Below, in pieces: positions 29,963 to 39,500 of a stretch of DNA of 64,000 bases; the first letter of the stretch is position 1; each line of letters begins with the position of its first letter. The stretch spans positions 1 through 64,000 of the forward strand of contig JAIBBY010000021.1 in NCBI GenBank assembly GCA_019694455.1, given 5' to 3'. The position numbers and the translations under genes are program-made. This DNA is from Pirellulales bacterium. GTDB lineage: Bacteria; Planctomycetota; Planctomycetia; Pirellulales; JAEUIK01. Under the pieces are notes generated by a model. The model worked only from the letters and a program-made list of their open reading frames with translations, was not told the DNA's origin and searched no databases.

Positions 29963-30248
29963 GGGCTTGTGGTCAGTTGAGGATTAGGAAAGCAATGCCA
30001 TGCGTCACGGCGCTGGCCGTGGCGCATGGCCTGTTGCTGAAAAACCATCCCCTAGGGCGATGCCCTCGGCTGCGGTGAATATTCTGCGGCGAATAGAACG
30101 CGTGTGGCCTCATTCCAGCACCGTAGCCTGGGGCCAGCGCAGCGCCGCCCCAGGTACGCTGTCGCCAAACATTCTCCGCGCCGCTGCGTCTCTGCGGTTC
30201 ACTTCTTCCCCCTCGACGCGCTCGCCGCATTTTGCACAAAAAAAGCGC
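29963..30248. other. Intergenic region after the sigma factor
   Basis: It is dominated by module A copy 3 (30046-30158). No gene was seen. The AT content rises toward the promoter-like site at 30249. Confidence 0.5.
30046..30158. repeat. Module A repeat, copy 3
   Basis: It has the same architecture as 24101-24206: CCCTAGGGCGATGCCCTCGG on the left, AATAGAACGCGTGTGGCC in the middle, and CACCGTAGCCTGGGG with CCCCAGG on the right. Confidence 0.75.
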
Positions 30249-30278
30249 TTGCTTTTTGAGCCACGAATTTTGTATTAA
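30249..30278 (+). promoter_or_regulatory. Candidate sigma-70 promoter of the leader/cassette
   Basis: TTGCTT (30249-30254), an 18-base AT-rich spacer, then TATTAA (30273-30278) preceded directly by TG. This is one of the most AT-rich spots in the window. The expected transcription start is near 30285. Confidence 0.45.
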
Positions 30279-30284
30279 TGGAGT

Positions 30285-30454
30285 CGTCAAGCGGCGACTC
30301 GCTCGACAGGCATGACCGAACCCAAAAAAACCCGGACGACCTGACCCACTTTTGATCCCGCCACGCGGGACCACAACTCAACGTATACCTGCCGGGTATT
30401 GAATCCACTCAAGCCCAGGCGCTGATCGCGGTGATCGGCGCCTGGGCTTTTTTT
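30285..30454 (+). ncRNA. Structured leader or small RNA upstream of the papain-like cassette
   Basis: About 170 bases between a promoter-like site and a strong terminator, without a good coding frame. Visible hairpins are a GAGTCG/CGACTC pair near 30281-30300, CCCGC/GCGGG near 30357-30370, and the terminator. GCCGGG (30391-30396) can also pair with CCCAGGC (30414-30420, one bulge), which would open the terminator. It could be an attenuator leader of the 30538-33078 genes or a free-standing RNA. No known riboswitch class was recognised. Confidence 0.4.
30412..30454 (+). terminator. Strong intrinsic terminator
   Basis: The perfect 11-bp stem AGCCCAGGCGC (30412-30422) / GCGCCTGGGCT (30438-30448) runs into seven T (30448-30454). 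It lies 83 bases before the first cassette gene. Confidence 0.85.
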
Positions 30455-30524
30455 GTTGCGCTTGCGAGACAGCGAGCCACACCGAAGCAAGCCGTTTTGT
30501 GACGATTCCGTCCCTTGGAAAGAC

Positions 30525-30530
30525 AGGAGA
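30525..30530 (+). promoter_or_regulatory. Strong Shine-Dalgarno of the first cassette gene
   Basis: AGGAGA lies 7 bases before ATG 30538 and rules out the earlier in-frame start at 30499. Confidence 0.7.
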
Positions 30531-30537
30531 ACAGATC

Positions 30538-30900
30538 ATGCCGTGCTCGTTCAACTATCCGCAAACCTTTCCGGTCGATTGCATTCAAGAGCTGATCGCC
30601 ATCGTCCGCGCCGGGACGTACCGCCAGAACGTGCAGCCACTGGCGCATGCCGCCTGGACGGTGCAGGGCTATGTGCAAAGCCTGGCGCTGGGCGCGCCGG
30701 CGCCGGTGGTGGTGGGCGCCGATGCGGCAGCGATCCGCGCCCAACTGACCGAGTTGCAATCGGCGCTCGCGGCGCCGGCGGTTGGCGCCGAGCCAGACGC
30801 CGCAGGGCTTTCGGGCAACCTGCTCTTGGAACTGGTGGTGAGTTGCCTGTTGCCGCTGGTGCGGCAGCTTGTGGCCGATTGGCTCAGCCGCGAGGAGTGA
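30538..30900 (+). CDS. Hypothetical helical protein, first gene of the cassette
   Basis: A 120-residue protein starting MPCSFNYPQTFPVDCIQELI. The middle is Ala/Val-rich with a short predicted coiled-coil (AAIRAQLTELQSALAA). The end LLLELVVSCLLPLVRQLVAD is hydrophobic and could be an amphipathic or membrane helix. A strong AGGAGA at 30525-30530 supports the ATG at 30538. No family was recognised. The stop is followed within 5 bases by the next gene's start. Size and position are like small phage late-region proteins, but that is inference. Confidence 0.65.
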   Translation: MPCSFNYPQTFPVDCIQELIAIVRAGTYRQNVQPLAHAAWTVQGYVQSLALGAPAPVVVGADAAAIRAQLTELQSALAAPAVGAEPDAAGLSGNLLLELVVSCLLPLVRQLVADWLSREE

Positions 30901-30905
30901 TGGCG

Positions 30906-31640
30906 ATGTCGCACTTGGCTGTAGCGTTATTGGTGACGCTGTGCGCGACGCCGCCAACGGCAGTGGTTGAAGGCCCCAGCCATGCGCTGCCGGGCGACCT
31001 GGTGGTGCTCGACGCCAGTCGTTCGCAGGCGGCCGGCTTCGCCTGGGTGTTGGCCGACAGCGACAAGACGTTTCTGGCGGTCGACGACGGGCGGCGAGTG
31101 GTCTTCGCCACCGCCCGACCTGGGCGCTACACCTTTGTGCTGGTGGCGGCCACGGCCGAAGCCAGCGGCGCGCCGCGCGTGGCGCTGGCCAGGCATATCG
31201 TCGAGATCGGCGCGCCGCCGCCCGAGCCCGGCGCGGCGCCCGATCCGCCGGCGCCGCTGCCGCCGGGGCGGTTTGGCCTGGCCGAGGAGGCGCGCCGCTG
31301 GGCGGGCGCAGTGTCGCTCCCCCCGGCCGATCGCCAGCGGACGGCGCGGCTGGTGGCGGGCAACTTTGAGACCGTCAGCACGGCCATCGCCGCCGGCGCG
31401 GTGAAGAACGTCGACGCGGCGCTCTCGCAACTCGTCGCAGCGAATCAAGCGGCGCTGGCGACCAGCGAATACGCCGCCTGGAAGAACGACTGGAACCCCA
31501 GCTTTCGCGCGGCGATGCAAAAGCTCGACGAGGCGGGGCGACTCGCCACGCTGGCCGACGTGGCCGACGCGTTTCGTGAGATTGCGGCTGGCCTCAACGC
31601 GGTGGCGGCCCAAGCAAACTGGCACAAGGAGCGACTATGA
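30906..31640 (+). CDS. Exported protein with PKD-like domain, second gene of the cassette
   Basis: A 244-residue protein. MSHLAVALLVTLCATPPTAV looks like a signal peptide. Residues of about 20-105 resemble a PKD/Ig-like beta-sandwich: GDLVVLDASRSQAAGFAWVL, then RPGRYTFVLVAATAEA. A proline-rich linker (PPPEPGAAPDPPAPLPPG) leads to a helical C-terminal domain of about 120 residues with SEYAAWKNDWNPSFRAAMQK. ATG 30906 is preferred because GAGGAG (30892-30897) lies 8 bases upstream; ATG 30900 is too close to it. The stop overlaps the peptidase ATG. I infer a cell-surface or periplasmic partner of the cassette. Confidence 0.65.
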   Translation: MSHLAVALLVTLCATPPTAVVEGPSHALPGDLVVLDASRSQAAGFAWVLADSDKTFLAVDDGRRVVFATARPGRYTFVLVAATAEASGAPRVALARHIVEIGAPPPEPGAAPDPPAPLPPGRFGLAEEARRWAGAVSLPPADRQRTARLVAGNFETVSTAIAAGAVKNVDAALSQLVAANQAALATSEYAAWKNDWNPSFRAAMQKLDEAGRLATLADVADAFREIAAGLNAVAAQANWHKERL

Positions 31641-32521
31641 AAAAATCGTTTGGCTGGCTTGGTCCGCAGGCGGCGCGGCGCGCGTGGGACGCCTTTGCCG
31701 ACCAGTTTCCCGCGTTCGAGATCCAAGGCGCCGCCACGTCAACGGCGGGCAAGCGCGCTTGCCTGTGGGAGGCCATGCAGCGCGTGACGGGGGACTACCT
31801 GCCGAACATCCGGCAAGAGATTGGCGACTGCGTTTCTTGGGGCGCGCGCAACGCGGTCGATCACACGGCGGCGGTCGAGATCGCGCTGGGGGAGCGCGAG
31901 CAGTTTCGCGCGAGCTTTCCGCCGTACTTCTATGGCATCAGCCGTGTGCAGGTGGGAGGCGGCAAGCTCGGCAATAGCGATGGCTCGCTGGGCGTGTGGG
32001 CGGCCGACGGCGTGCGCCGCTACGGCGTTCTGGCCGCCGACCAGCCAGATGTGCCCGACTACTCGGGGCGTGTGGCCAAGGAGTGGGGCTATCGCGGCCC
32101 GCCGAGCGCCATGATCGAACTGGCGCGGCCCCACCCATTTCGCACCACGGCGCGGATTCGCAGCTATGCCGAACTGCGCGACGCCTTGGCCAACGGTTAC
32201 GCCTGCACGATCGCCAGCTTGCGGGGATATGCCATGCGGTTGCGCGACGAGCACGGCAAAAGCTGGTTCGTGGGGCGCGACACGTGGCCGCACCAGATGG
32301 CGCTAGTCGCCGTCGACGACGACCCCGCGCGGCCCGCGGCCTATCGGCTCAATTCGTGGGGGCCCGACGCCCATGGGCCGCAGCTCGATGGACCACCCGG
32401 CGGCGGCTGGTGTCATGCGGAAGAACTCGATCGCGAACTGCGCGACGACGGCTGCGAGTGCTTCGCGTTCAGCGGCTTCGAAGGGTTCCCCGCGCGGCCG
32501 ATCGATTGGAGCGCGTTTTGA
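31637..32521 (+). CDS. Papain-like (C1) cysteine peptidase
   Basis: A 294-residue protein with a complete papain-type catalytic set: C65 in EIGDCVSWGARNAVD, H219 in TWPHQMALVAVD and N239 in YRLNSWGPD. There is no obvious signal peptide (MKKSFGWLGPQAARRAW) and no inhibitory pro-domain of the usual length, so the enzyme would start active in the cytoplasm or leave the cell by a route such as lysis. It overlaps the preceding PKD-like gene by 4 bases (ATGA). The location among small coupled genes with a holin-like last gene suggests a phage-derived structural or maturation protease. The substrate is unknown. Confidence 0.8.
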   Translation: MKKSFGWLGPQAARRAWDAFADQFPAFEIQGAATSTAGKRACLWEAMQRVTGDYLPNIRQEIGDCVSWGARNAVDHTAAVEIALGEREQFRASFPPYFYGISRVQVGGGKLGNSDGSLGVWAADGVRRYGVLAADQPDVPDYSGRVAKEWGYRGPPSAMIELARPHPFRTTARIRSYAELRDALANGYACTIASLRGYAMRLRDEHGKSWFVGRDTWPHQMALVAVDDDPARPAAYRLNSWGPDAHGPQLDGPPGGGWCHAEELDRELRDDGCECFAFSGFEGFPARPIDWSAF

Positions 32522-32546
32522 CGCGCGGCGCTAGTTGGAGCTTGCG

Positions 32547-32618
32547 ATGCGACTCTGCGGTTTTGACGTCAATCAAGATGGAGTGAATGGCAATAGCGAA
32601 ACAGGAGCAAAGCGATGA
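32547..32618 (+). CDS. Possible 23-residue ORF overlapping the next gene start
   Basis: ATG 32547, preceded by GGAG at a 6-base spacing, encodes MRLCGFDVNQDGVNGNSETG and ends with a TGA inside the next ATG (ATGA). Its spacing and overlap look like the other genes of the cassette, but it is very short and could be a leader rather than a product. Confidence 0.3.
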   Translation: MRLCGFDVNQDGVNGNSETGAKR

Positions 32619-32767
32619 ACGAACCTTTGATACTCGATGGCGAATTGATTGTGACCGAAGACGGCTCGGTGGTGGTGGGTCGCGAGGAGTTGGCCAGCGC
32701 GATCTACGAATGGTGTCATGGTCGGCTCGACCAGGCGCGCGTGACGATTGAGGAGGTGGAAGAATGA
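32615..32767 (+). CDS. Small acidic protein (50 residues) of the cassette
   Basis: It starts MNEPLILDGELIVTEDGSVV and ends with a glutamate-rich helix ([13 protein letters not shown]). AGGAG lies 7 bases before ATG 32615, and the stop overlaps the ATG of the holin-like gene (ATGA). There are no membrane segments and no recognised family. The tight coupling on both sides is the main evidence that it is expressed. Confidence 0.6.
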   Translation: MNEPLILDGELIVTEDGSVVVGREELASAIYEWCHGRLDQARVTIEEVEE

Positions 32768-33078
32768 AGCCCGCCGACCTGTTGTTCGAGACGGCGATCG
32801 CCAGTCTGTGCGGCGGCGCGGCGCTGGTGGCGCAGTTGGCCGCCGAGGCAGCGTCGCCGAACTTGCCCGCCGTCGATTTTGGCAATCTGACTTCGACCGC
32901 CATTCTCGGCTGGTACGCCTGGCACACCACCACGCGGGCAATTCCGCAGCTTGTGGCCGACTTTCGCCAGGAGTTGCAAGAGCACCGCGAGGCATTCCGT
33001 CGCGAACTGGCCGCCGAGCGCGACAGTCATCGCGCGCTGGTGTTTCATCTGGGCGCGGAACAGTCCGACAAACAGTGA
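32764..33078 (+). CDS. Holin-like one-helix membrane protein, last gene of the cassette
   Basis: A 104-residue protein. A hydrophobic N-terminal segment ([20 protein letters not shown]) and a second weaker one ([14 protein letters not shown]) precede a long charged helix, [20 protein letters not shown], likely a coiled coil. The organisation (one or two membrane segments plus a charged cytoplasmic helix) resembles small phage holins and holin accessory proteins, but there is no decisive motif. It overlaps the 50-residue ORF by 4 bases. The next gene on this strand has its own promoter-like -10. Confidence 0.55.
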   Translation: MKPADLLFETAIASLCGGAALVAQLAAEAASPNLPAVDFGNLTSTAILGWYAWHTTTRAIPQLVADFRQELQEHREAFRRELAAERDSHRALVFHLGAEQSDKQ

Positions 33079-33106
33079 ATCGGCGATCCATAAACCAGAC
33101 GGCTGC

Positions 33107-33112
33107 TATACT
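33107..33112 (+). promoter_or_regulatory. Extended -10 element placing a start on the ATG at 33119
   Basis: TGCTATACT contains TATACT at 33107-33112, with the extended TG. Its expected start point falls on the A of the ATG. No Shine-Dalgarno lies between, so the mRNA may be leaderless. No -35 was seen. Confidence 0.35.
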
Positions 33113-33118
33113 CACGGC

Positions 33119-35131
33119 ATGACTGCTCCGCGCGCCACTTTCCGCTTTGAAGAACTGGTCGAGTCCCCCGCCGCCGCGCTCGCCGAATTAAAGACCGCCG
33201 CGCCCGGCCCGGCCGGGCAGTTGCCGCTGACCGCCGAGATGCTGCGCGAAAGCCCCAGCGGCGACCTGTTTGGCCTGACGCAAAACGCCGGCATGGGTTG
33301 GTCCCCGGTGGAAATGCTTGGCCCGCAGTATTTGATATTGAGCACGCAAGGGGGGCTGCGCGCCGAGGACGGCCGCCCGGTGGCGCTGGGCTACCACACA
33401 GGACACTGGGAAGTGGGCCTGTTGGTGCGCGAAGCGGCGCAAGAACTCAAGGCCGCCGGCGCCGTGCCATTTGCCGCCTATTGCAGCGACCCGTGCGATG
33501 GTCGCACGCAAGGCACCACTGGCATGTTCGACAGTCTGCCGTATCGCAACGACGCCGCGCAGGTGCTGCGGCGGCTGATCCGCTCGCTGCCCACGCGCCG
33601 CGGCGTGCTCGGTGTGGCCACTTGCGACAAAGGCCTGCCCGCCATGATGATCGCCCTGGCGGCGATGCACGACCTGCCTTGCGTGCTTGTCCCCGGTGGC
33701 GTGACGCTACCGGCCAGCGACGGCGAGGACGCGGGCAAGGTGCAAACGATCGGCGTGCGCTTTGCGCAAGGGGAGCTGACCTTGGAAGAAGCCGCCACGC
33801 TCGGCTGTCGCGCGTGCGGCTCGCCGGGGGGCGGCTGCCAGTTTCTTGGCACGGCCGCCACGGCACAGGTGGTGGCCGAGGCGCTGGGGCTGGCGCTGCC
33901 TCATTCGGCGCTGGCGCCATCTGGCCAGCCTGTATGGCTCGACATGGCGCGACGCAGCGCGCGGGCGCTGGCCACGCTCGACGCGCGCGGTATTTGCACG
34001 CGCGACGTGCTCACCGACCACTCGATCGAAAATGCGCTGGCCGTGCATGCCGCGTTTGGCGGTTCGACCAATCTCTTGCTGCATGTGCCGGCAGTGGCGT
34101 TCGCCGCCGAACTGCGGCGACCCACGGTCGACGACTGGGCGCGCGTCAACCGCGCCGTGCCGCGACTGGTCGACGCGCTGCCTAACGGACCCATGAACCA
34201 TCCCACGGTGCAAGTTTTCTTGGCGGGCGGCGTGCCCGAGGTGATGTTGCATCTGCGCGACTTGGGGCTGTTGCATCTCGACGCGCTGACCGTGACCGGC
34301 GAACCGCTGGGAAAGAATCTTGAATGGTGGGAACAGAGCGAGCGCCGCGCGCGGCTGCGCGAGCTTTTGCAAACGCGCGACGGCGTGTCGCCCGACGACG
34401 TGATTCACTCCCCAGCCAGTGCCCGCCAGCGCGGACTGACCAGCACCATTTGTTTTCCGGTCGGCAACCTGGCGCCCGAGGGCTCCGTCATTAAGAGCAC
34501 GGCGATCGATCCGGCAGTGGTGGGCGCCGACGGTGTGTATCGCAAGACGGGCCCCGCGCGAGTCTTCACCAGCGAACGCGAGGCGGTCCGCGCGATCAAG
34601 GGACAAACGGCCGCGCCGGTGCGGGCCGGCGATGTGCTGGTGCTCATCTGCCGCGGACCAATGGGGACCGGCATGGAGGAGATCTACCAAATCACTTCGG
34701 CGCTTAAGCATTTGCCGTGGGGACGCGAGGTGGCCGTACTCACCGACGCGCGATTCTCCGGCGTGAGCACCGGCGCTTGCATCGGACATGTCGGCCCCGA
34801 GGCGCTGGCCGGCGGGCCCATCGGCAAAGTGCGCGAGGGGGATCGCATCCAAATCATCATCGACCGCCAGCGTCTGGTGGGGAGCGTCGATCTGGTGGGA
34901 GACGCCGAACGCGAGTTTGGCCCGGCCGAGGGAACGCGTGTGCTCTTGGCGCGTGAGCCGCGCGCCGATCTGGCGGCCGACCCGGCTTTGCCGCTCGATA
35001 CGCGCCTGTGGGCCGCGCTGCAGGAGGCCAGCGGCGGCGCCTGGGGGGGCGCGGTGTACGACGTGGAGCGGATCGTATCGCTGCTCGCGCGCGGACTGGC
35101 CGCCGAACAAGCCGACGAGCGCGACGCATGA
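33119..35131 (+). CDS. IlvD/Edd-family dehydratase, YjhG/YagF (xylonate dehydratase) type
   Basis: A 670-residue sugar-acid dehydratase. Length and sequence fit the YjhG/YagF branch, whose E. coli members dehydrate D-xylonate to 2-keto-3-deoxy-xylonate. The Fe-S and metal ligands appear in [37 protein letters not shown] and [17 protein letters not shown]. The C-terminal half has [18 protein letters not shown] and [20 protein letters not shown], where the serine is the usual catalytic base. The ATG at 33119 has no Shine-Dalgarno but sits at the expected start of an extended -10. It overlaps the creatininase-family gene by 4 bases, so the two are co-translated. Confidence 0.9.
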   Translation: MTAPRATFRFEELVESPAAALAELKTAAPGPAGQLPLTAEMLRESPSGDLFGLTQNAGMGWSPVEMLGPQYLILSTQGGLRAEDGRPVALGYHTGHWEVGLLVREAAQELKAAGAVPFAAYCSDPCDGRTQGTTGMFDSLPYRNDAAQVLRRLIRSLPTRRGVLGVATCDKGLPAMMIALAAMHDLPCVLVPGGVTLPASDGEDAGKVQTIGVRFAQGELTLEEAATLGCRACGSPGGGCQFLGTAATAQVVAEALGLALPHSALAPSGQPVWLDMARRSARALATLDARGICTRDVLTDHSIENALAVHAAFGGSTNLLLHVPAVAFAAELRRPTVDDWARVNRAVPRLVDALPNGPMNHPTVQVFLAGGVPEVMLHLRDLGLLHLDALTVTGEPLGKNLEWWEQSERRARLRELLQTRDGVSPDDVIHSPASARQRGLTSTICFPVGNLAPEGSVIKSTAIDPAVVGADGVYRKTGPARVFTSEREAVRAIKGQTAAPVRAGDVLVLICRGPMGTGMEEIYQITSALKHLPWGREVAVLTDARFSGVSTGACIGHVGPEALAGGPIGKVREGDRIQIIIDRQRLVGSVDLVGDAEREFGPAEGTRVLLAREPRADLAADPALPLDTRLWAALQEASGGAWGGAVYDVERIVSLLARGLAAEQADERDA

Positions 35132-35928
35132 ATCAACCAGCACAAAAGATGCCACCCTGGAAGCTGGCCGAAGCCACCTACGCCGATATCAAAGACGCCG
35201 CGTACCAGGTGGCGGTGCTGCCGTTTGGCGCCACCGAACCGCACAACTTGCACCTGCCGTACGCCACCGACACGTTGGAGGCCGACACGGTGGGCGCGCT
35301 TGCCTGCCAGGCGGCCAGCGCGCGCGGCGCGCGAGTAATTCTGCTTCCGACGATACCCTATGGCACGGAGACAAATCAGCGCGCCTGCCGACTATCGATG
35401 AACCTGAACCCCTCGACCTTGGCGCTAGTGATTGGCGATCTGGTCGCGTCGCTCGTCGGCCACGGAATTCGCAAGATCGTGTTGCTCAACAGCCACGGCG
35501 GCAACGATTTCAAACCGGTCTTGCGCGAGCTGGCGGGCAAGTCGCCGGCGCAACTTTTCTTGTGCAATTGGTACGCCATGCTCGCCGCCGAGCAGCGCGA
35601 GATCTTCGCCGATCCGGGGGATCATGCCGGCGAGATGGAAACCGCCTTTGCGCTGGCCTACTTTCCCGCGCTGGTTCGCAAAAACGCCGATGGCTCGCTG
35701 GTGGCCGACGACGGCGCCACCGCCAGCACACGGTTCGAGGCGGTGAATCGCGGTTGGGTTTCGATCACCCGGCCGTGGCACTTGCTCACCACCAACACCG
35801 GCAGCGGCAATCCGCACCCGGCCACGGCCGACAAGGGGCGGCGTTTTGTCGAATTAGTGGTTGAGCGCATCGCGCAGTTTCTGATTGAATTGGCGGCGGC
35901 ACCGCTCGACGAGCGCTTTCCGTATTAA
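35128..35928 (+). CDS. Creatininase/creatinine amidohydrolase family protein
   Basis: A 266-residue metallo-amidohydrolase of the creatininase fold. Metal ligands are in [16 protein letters not shown] (E, H, D), in LLNSHGGND (H) and in [12 protein letters not shown] (E). The family includes creatininase, mycofactocin peptidase MftE and formamidopyrimidine hydrolases, so the substrate is not fixed by sequence. The 4-base overlap with the YjhG-type dehydratase suggests a joint role in using a sugar-acid lactone or amide (inference). A thioesterase follows after 32 bases. Confidence 0.85.
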   Translation: MNQPAQKMPPWKLAEATYADIKDAAYQVAVLPFGATEPHNLHLPYATDTLEADTVGALACQAASARGARVILLPTIPYGTETNQRACRLSMNLNPSTLALVIGDLVASLVGHGIRKIVLLNSHGGNDFKPVLRELAGKSPAQLFLCNWYAMLAAEQREIFADPGDHAGEMETAFALAYFPALVRKNADGSLVADDGATASTRFEAVNRGWVSITRPWHLLTTNTGSGNPHPATADKGRRFVELVVERIAQFLIELAAAPLDERFPY

Positions 35929-35960
35929 ACGCTTCGCAATCACCCACGTAATTCCATCTC

Positions 35961-36413
35961 ATGACGCTAGAACCCTTCAGCAAACAAGGTGTGCTCGACT
36001 TTGCGAACGCGCTGCCGTTCTTCAATCTGATTGGCCTCAAGATCGTCGATGTCGGCGATGGCTACTCCAAGGCCGAGATCACCTATCGCAATGACCTGTG
36101 CCAGCCGGCCGGCATTCTGCATGGCGGCATGATCGCCACGCTGGTCGACACCGGCATCGCCCACGCGCTGCTCATGACCGACGCCTTTCGCCGCAACTCA
36201 GAAGTCGGCGGCACGATGGTTTCGGTCGATCTGCGGATCAAATACTTTCGCCCCGTTTCCGAAGGCATCATCACCTGCGTATCGAAGATTCCGCGGTTGG
36301 GGCGGCACATCATTCATGGCGAGAGCATCGTAACCAGCGCCGACGGCAAGGAGGTCGCCCGCGGCGATTCGATTTACATGATGGTCGTGCCGGAGCAATT
36401 GCGGGCAAAGTAG
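35961..36413 (+). CDS. PaaI-type hotdog-fold thioesterase
   Basis: A 150-residue single hotdog domain expected to hydrolyse acyl- or aroyl-CoA. The active-site region is QPAGILHGGMIATLVDTGIA (HGG motif with the following D), followed by VSVDLRIKYFRPVSEG and the C-terminal strand GKEVARGDSIYMM. It lies 32 bases after the creatininase-family gene and may be co-transcribed with it. The substrate is unknown. Confidence 0.88.
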   Translation: MTLEPFSKQGVLDFANALPFFNLIGLKIVDVGDGYSKAEITYRNDLCQPAGILHGGMIATLVDTGIAHALLMTDAFRRNSEVGGTMVSVDLRIKYFRPVSEGIITCVSKIPRLGRHIIHGESIVTSADGKEVARGDSIYMMVVPEQLRAK

Positions 36414-36508
36414 GGGGTTGCACGGCTTCCCATCTGCCCGTGGTTTCGACCGGCTGGGTTGCCTAAAATGGCGGGTCTATCTCCGCCGCAATTACCCCAG
36501 TAGTCCGC

Positions 36509-39500
36509 ATGCCGCTATTTCTCTCGCGCAGCACATGGTTCTGTTCCTTGCTCTTGGCATGCTGCGCGTGTGGCGCCTGGGCGCAAGACGACGATCTGCC
36601 GCCGCCGGCCGGTTTGATCGCGCGGTACGAAACCAGCTCTCACCGCGGCTTTGAACGGCTGGAAGCGCTGCCCGCCATGGCGCTTGCCGAGCATGAGTCG
36701 CCCGACAGTCGTTTGACCCCACACGACTGGACCGCCACTTGGCGCGGGCTGATCGATATCCAGCAGCCGGGCAGTTATCGGTTTGCCGCCGATGCCTCGG
36801 GGCCGGTGCAAATCACTATTGCTGGTCAGCAGGTGCTGGCCACCGCCGGCGCCAGCGATGGCAACAATCTAGGCAACGCCGCCGATCTGCTGGTGGGCTA
36901 TCACCCGGTGGAAATTGTGTTTCAACCGGCGGCCGGCCCTGCCCGACTGAAGCTGTATTGGGAGTCGTCGGCCTTCGCGCGCGAGCCAATGCCCCCCGCC
37001 GCGTTCCGCCACGCGCGCGACATCGCAGCGCCGGCCGATTTGTACTTTGCCGGACGATTGGCCGTTGAAGAACACAACTGCAAGGCATGCCATCAACCGG
37101 CTGGCGACTTGCCGCTGAGCCAGCTACTTGCCGGGCGGATGGGGCCCCGACTCGATCGCGTGGGGCAGCGAGTCGACGCCGATTGGTTCTACGGGTGGCT
37201 GGGCAACCCGCAACAATTCCGGCCGGAAGCAGTGATGCCGCGTTTGTTTGCTGATACCGCACAGGGGCGCTTCGAGCGCACGGCGGCAAGTCGCCTGCTG
37301 GCCTCGCTGGGCGGTCCCTTTCAGGCGACCGCCATCACGCCCGACGCGGCGCGAGTCGCCGTCGGTAAATCGCTCTTCGAGCGCAGCGGTTGCGCGGTGT
37401 GCCACGAGCGGCAAGAAATCCGCGCGGAAGTCTTTGCGCCCCCCCGCGCCACGCTGCAACTGTTGGCCAGCAAGACCGACGCCGCACATCTGGCCGCGTT
37501 CATTGCCGATCCTTACCTGCACGACCCAACCAGCCGCATGCCGAGGCTGGGGCTTGAGCAACAAGAGTGCCAACAGATCGCGGAGTATTTGATCTCGCGC
37601 GACGCTTCGCCCGCGCCGGCGGCAGACGCGCCGCTGGCCGCCGACGAGCTCCCGGCGCAACTTGCCGACTATCGCGGCCCCGCCAGTCAGCAGCCAGGCT
37701 ATGCCGCGCTGGGCGTGGACGACAAGTTGCTGGCCATTGGTCGCGACGTGATCCGCGCCAAACGCTGCGCCAGTTGCCACGATTTTGGCGAGTCACGGAA
37801 TAAGGACCTGGCGCCCGTCCCGCTGGCGATCGACTTTGGCCACATCGCGCAATCGAATCAATTGGGTTGCCTGATCGCGGCCGCCGCGCCCGACGACATG
37901 GAGTCCTCGGCGCCCCGCTTCGGCGCATCGCTCGATCGCGCGGCGATCAAAGAGTTTCTCGTCGCCGCCAGATCAGCCTCTGGCGCCGCCGCGCCGGGCG
38001 AACTAGCGCGCTTGACCTTGGCGCGATTTCATTGCGCCAGCTGCCATCAGCGCGGCGACGACGGCGGACTGAGCCTTACGCAAACGCGATTGTTGACCGA
38101 GAATCAAACCAACGCCGAGGCAGAGCTGGTGCGTCCGCCCACCTTGACTGGCATCGTGGCCAAGCTGCGACCCGCTGCGCTGCATGCCGTGCTGGTGGAA
38201 GGCGCGCGGTCCCGCCCCTGGATGGCGCTCAAGATGCCGCACTTTCCGCGCGAGCTGATCGAGCCGCTCGCCGCGCGGCTGGCCGCGCTCGATGGCGACC
38301 GCCTCGCTGCGAGCGATCCGCCCAATAGCGCCGCCGCCGACCTGGCCGACGCCGGACGCGAGTTGACCGGCAATGGCGGCTTTGGCTGCATCAAGTGCCA
38401 CGATATCCGCGGACTCGCCAGCGGTGGCACGCGCGGGCCCGATCTGGCGCGCGTGACGCGCCGCGTGAACTTCGATTGGTATGTTCGCTGGATGCGCGAT
38501 CCGCAGCGCATCGAACCCGGCACCCGTATGCCGACGGTCTTTGTTGGCGGCAAGAGCCCTTATCATCAAGTGTTGGATGGCGATCCCGCGCGACAGGCGC
38601 GCGCGCTGTGGGAGTATTTCGCCGCCGGCGACGAACTGCAATTGCCCGATGGGCTGGAACTGGCGGGCGCCAGGCAGCGACTGGCCGGCGCGCAACCGCT
38701 GGTGTTGCGGACCTTCTTGCCCGAGCTGCCGCCGCGGGCGCTGGCGATTCGCTTTCCGAGCGGTGTTCACCTCTCGTACGACGTGCAGGCGTGCCGGCCG
38801 GGCTATGCTTGGCGCGGCGAGTTCTTGGATATGGGGCCAGTGTGGAGCGGACGCGGCGGTCGGCCGGCGGGCATCGAAGGCGAAATCTTCTGGCGCTGGC
38901 CGGCGGGCTTCGACTGGGCGTTGACCACTGACGCCGAATCCTTGCCCGACTTCGCCGCGCGGGCAAGCGATCCAATCTTTGGCGCGCAGCCTCCCGACGA
39001 CGGCCAGATTCACCAATCGCGCGTGCGGTTTGGCGGATATCGGTTGGCGGCCGATGGGCCAACGCTGATGTACTCGCTGGAGGGAGACGACGCCGGCGCC
39101 TTGCAGGTGGAAGAGGCGCCGCGCACGCGGCAGTTGCCCGAGGGAACCGCGGTGGTGCGGCGGTTTCGGGTTGCAATTCCGGCCGGTCGCGCCTTGTGGT
39201 TGCGCGCGGCAGAGAGCGAAGCGCCCCCCGTGGCCAGGATCAATGCGGAGCAAATCGCGCTAGCAGCCGATCAAACGGCCGATCGCGATGCGCGAGTTGA
39301 ATTGGTGGCCGCTGGCGGGCGAGCGCTCACTTGGCTGAGCGAAGCCGACGCGGAGGCGCCGCGCTGGCACAGCGCGAAGCAAGGAGAACGTTGGACGTTG
39401 GCATTGGTGTTTTCGCCGCGCGAAGCGCCGCGCGAGGCGAGCTTTGCGCTGGTGCTGGTCCGGCCCGACTCCAGCGACCCGGCGGCGCTGGAACGATGGC

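Noticed and set aside
30538-33078. Intact prophage, gene transfer agent or diversity-generating retroelement
   Set aside because: No capsid, portal, terminase, tail, integrase or reverse transcriptase sequence is present in the flanking DNA.
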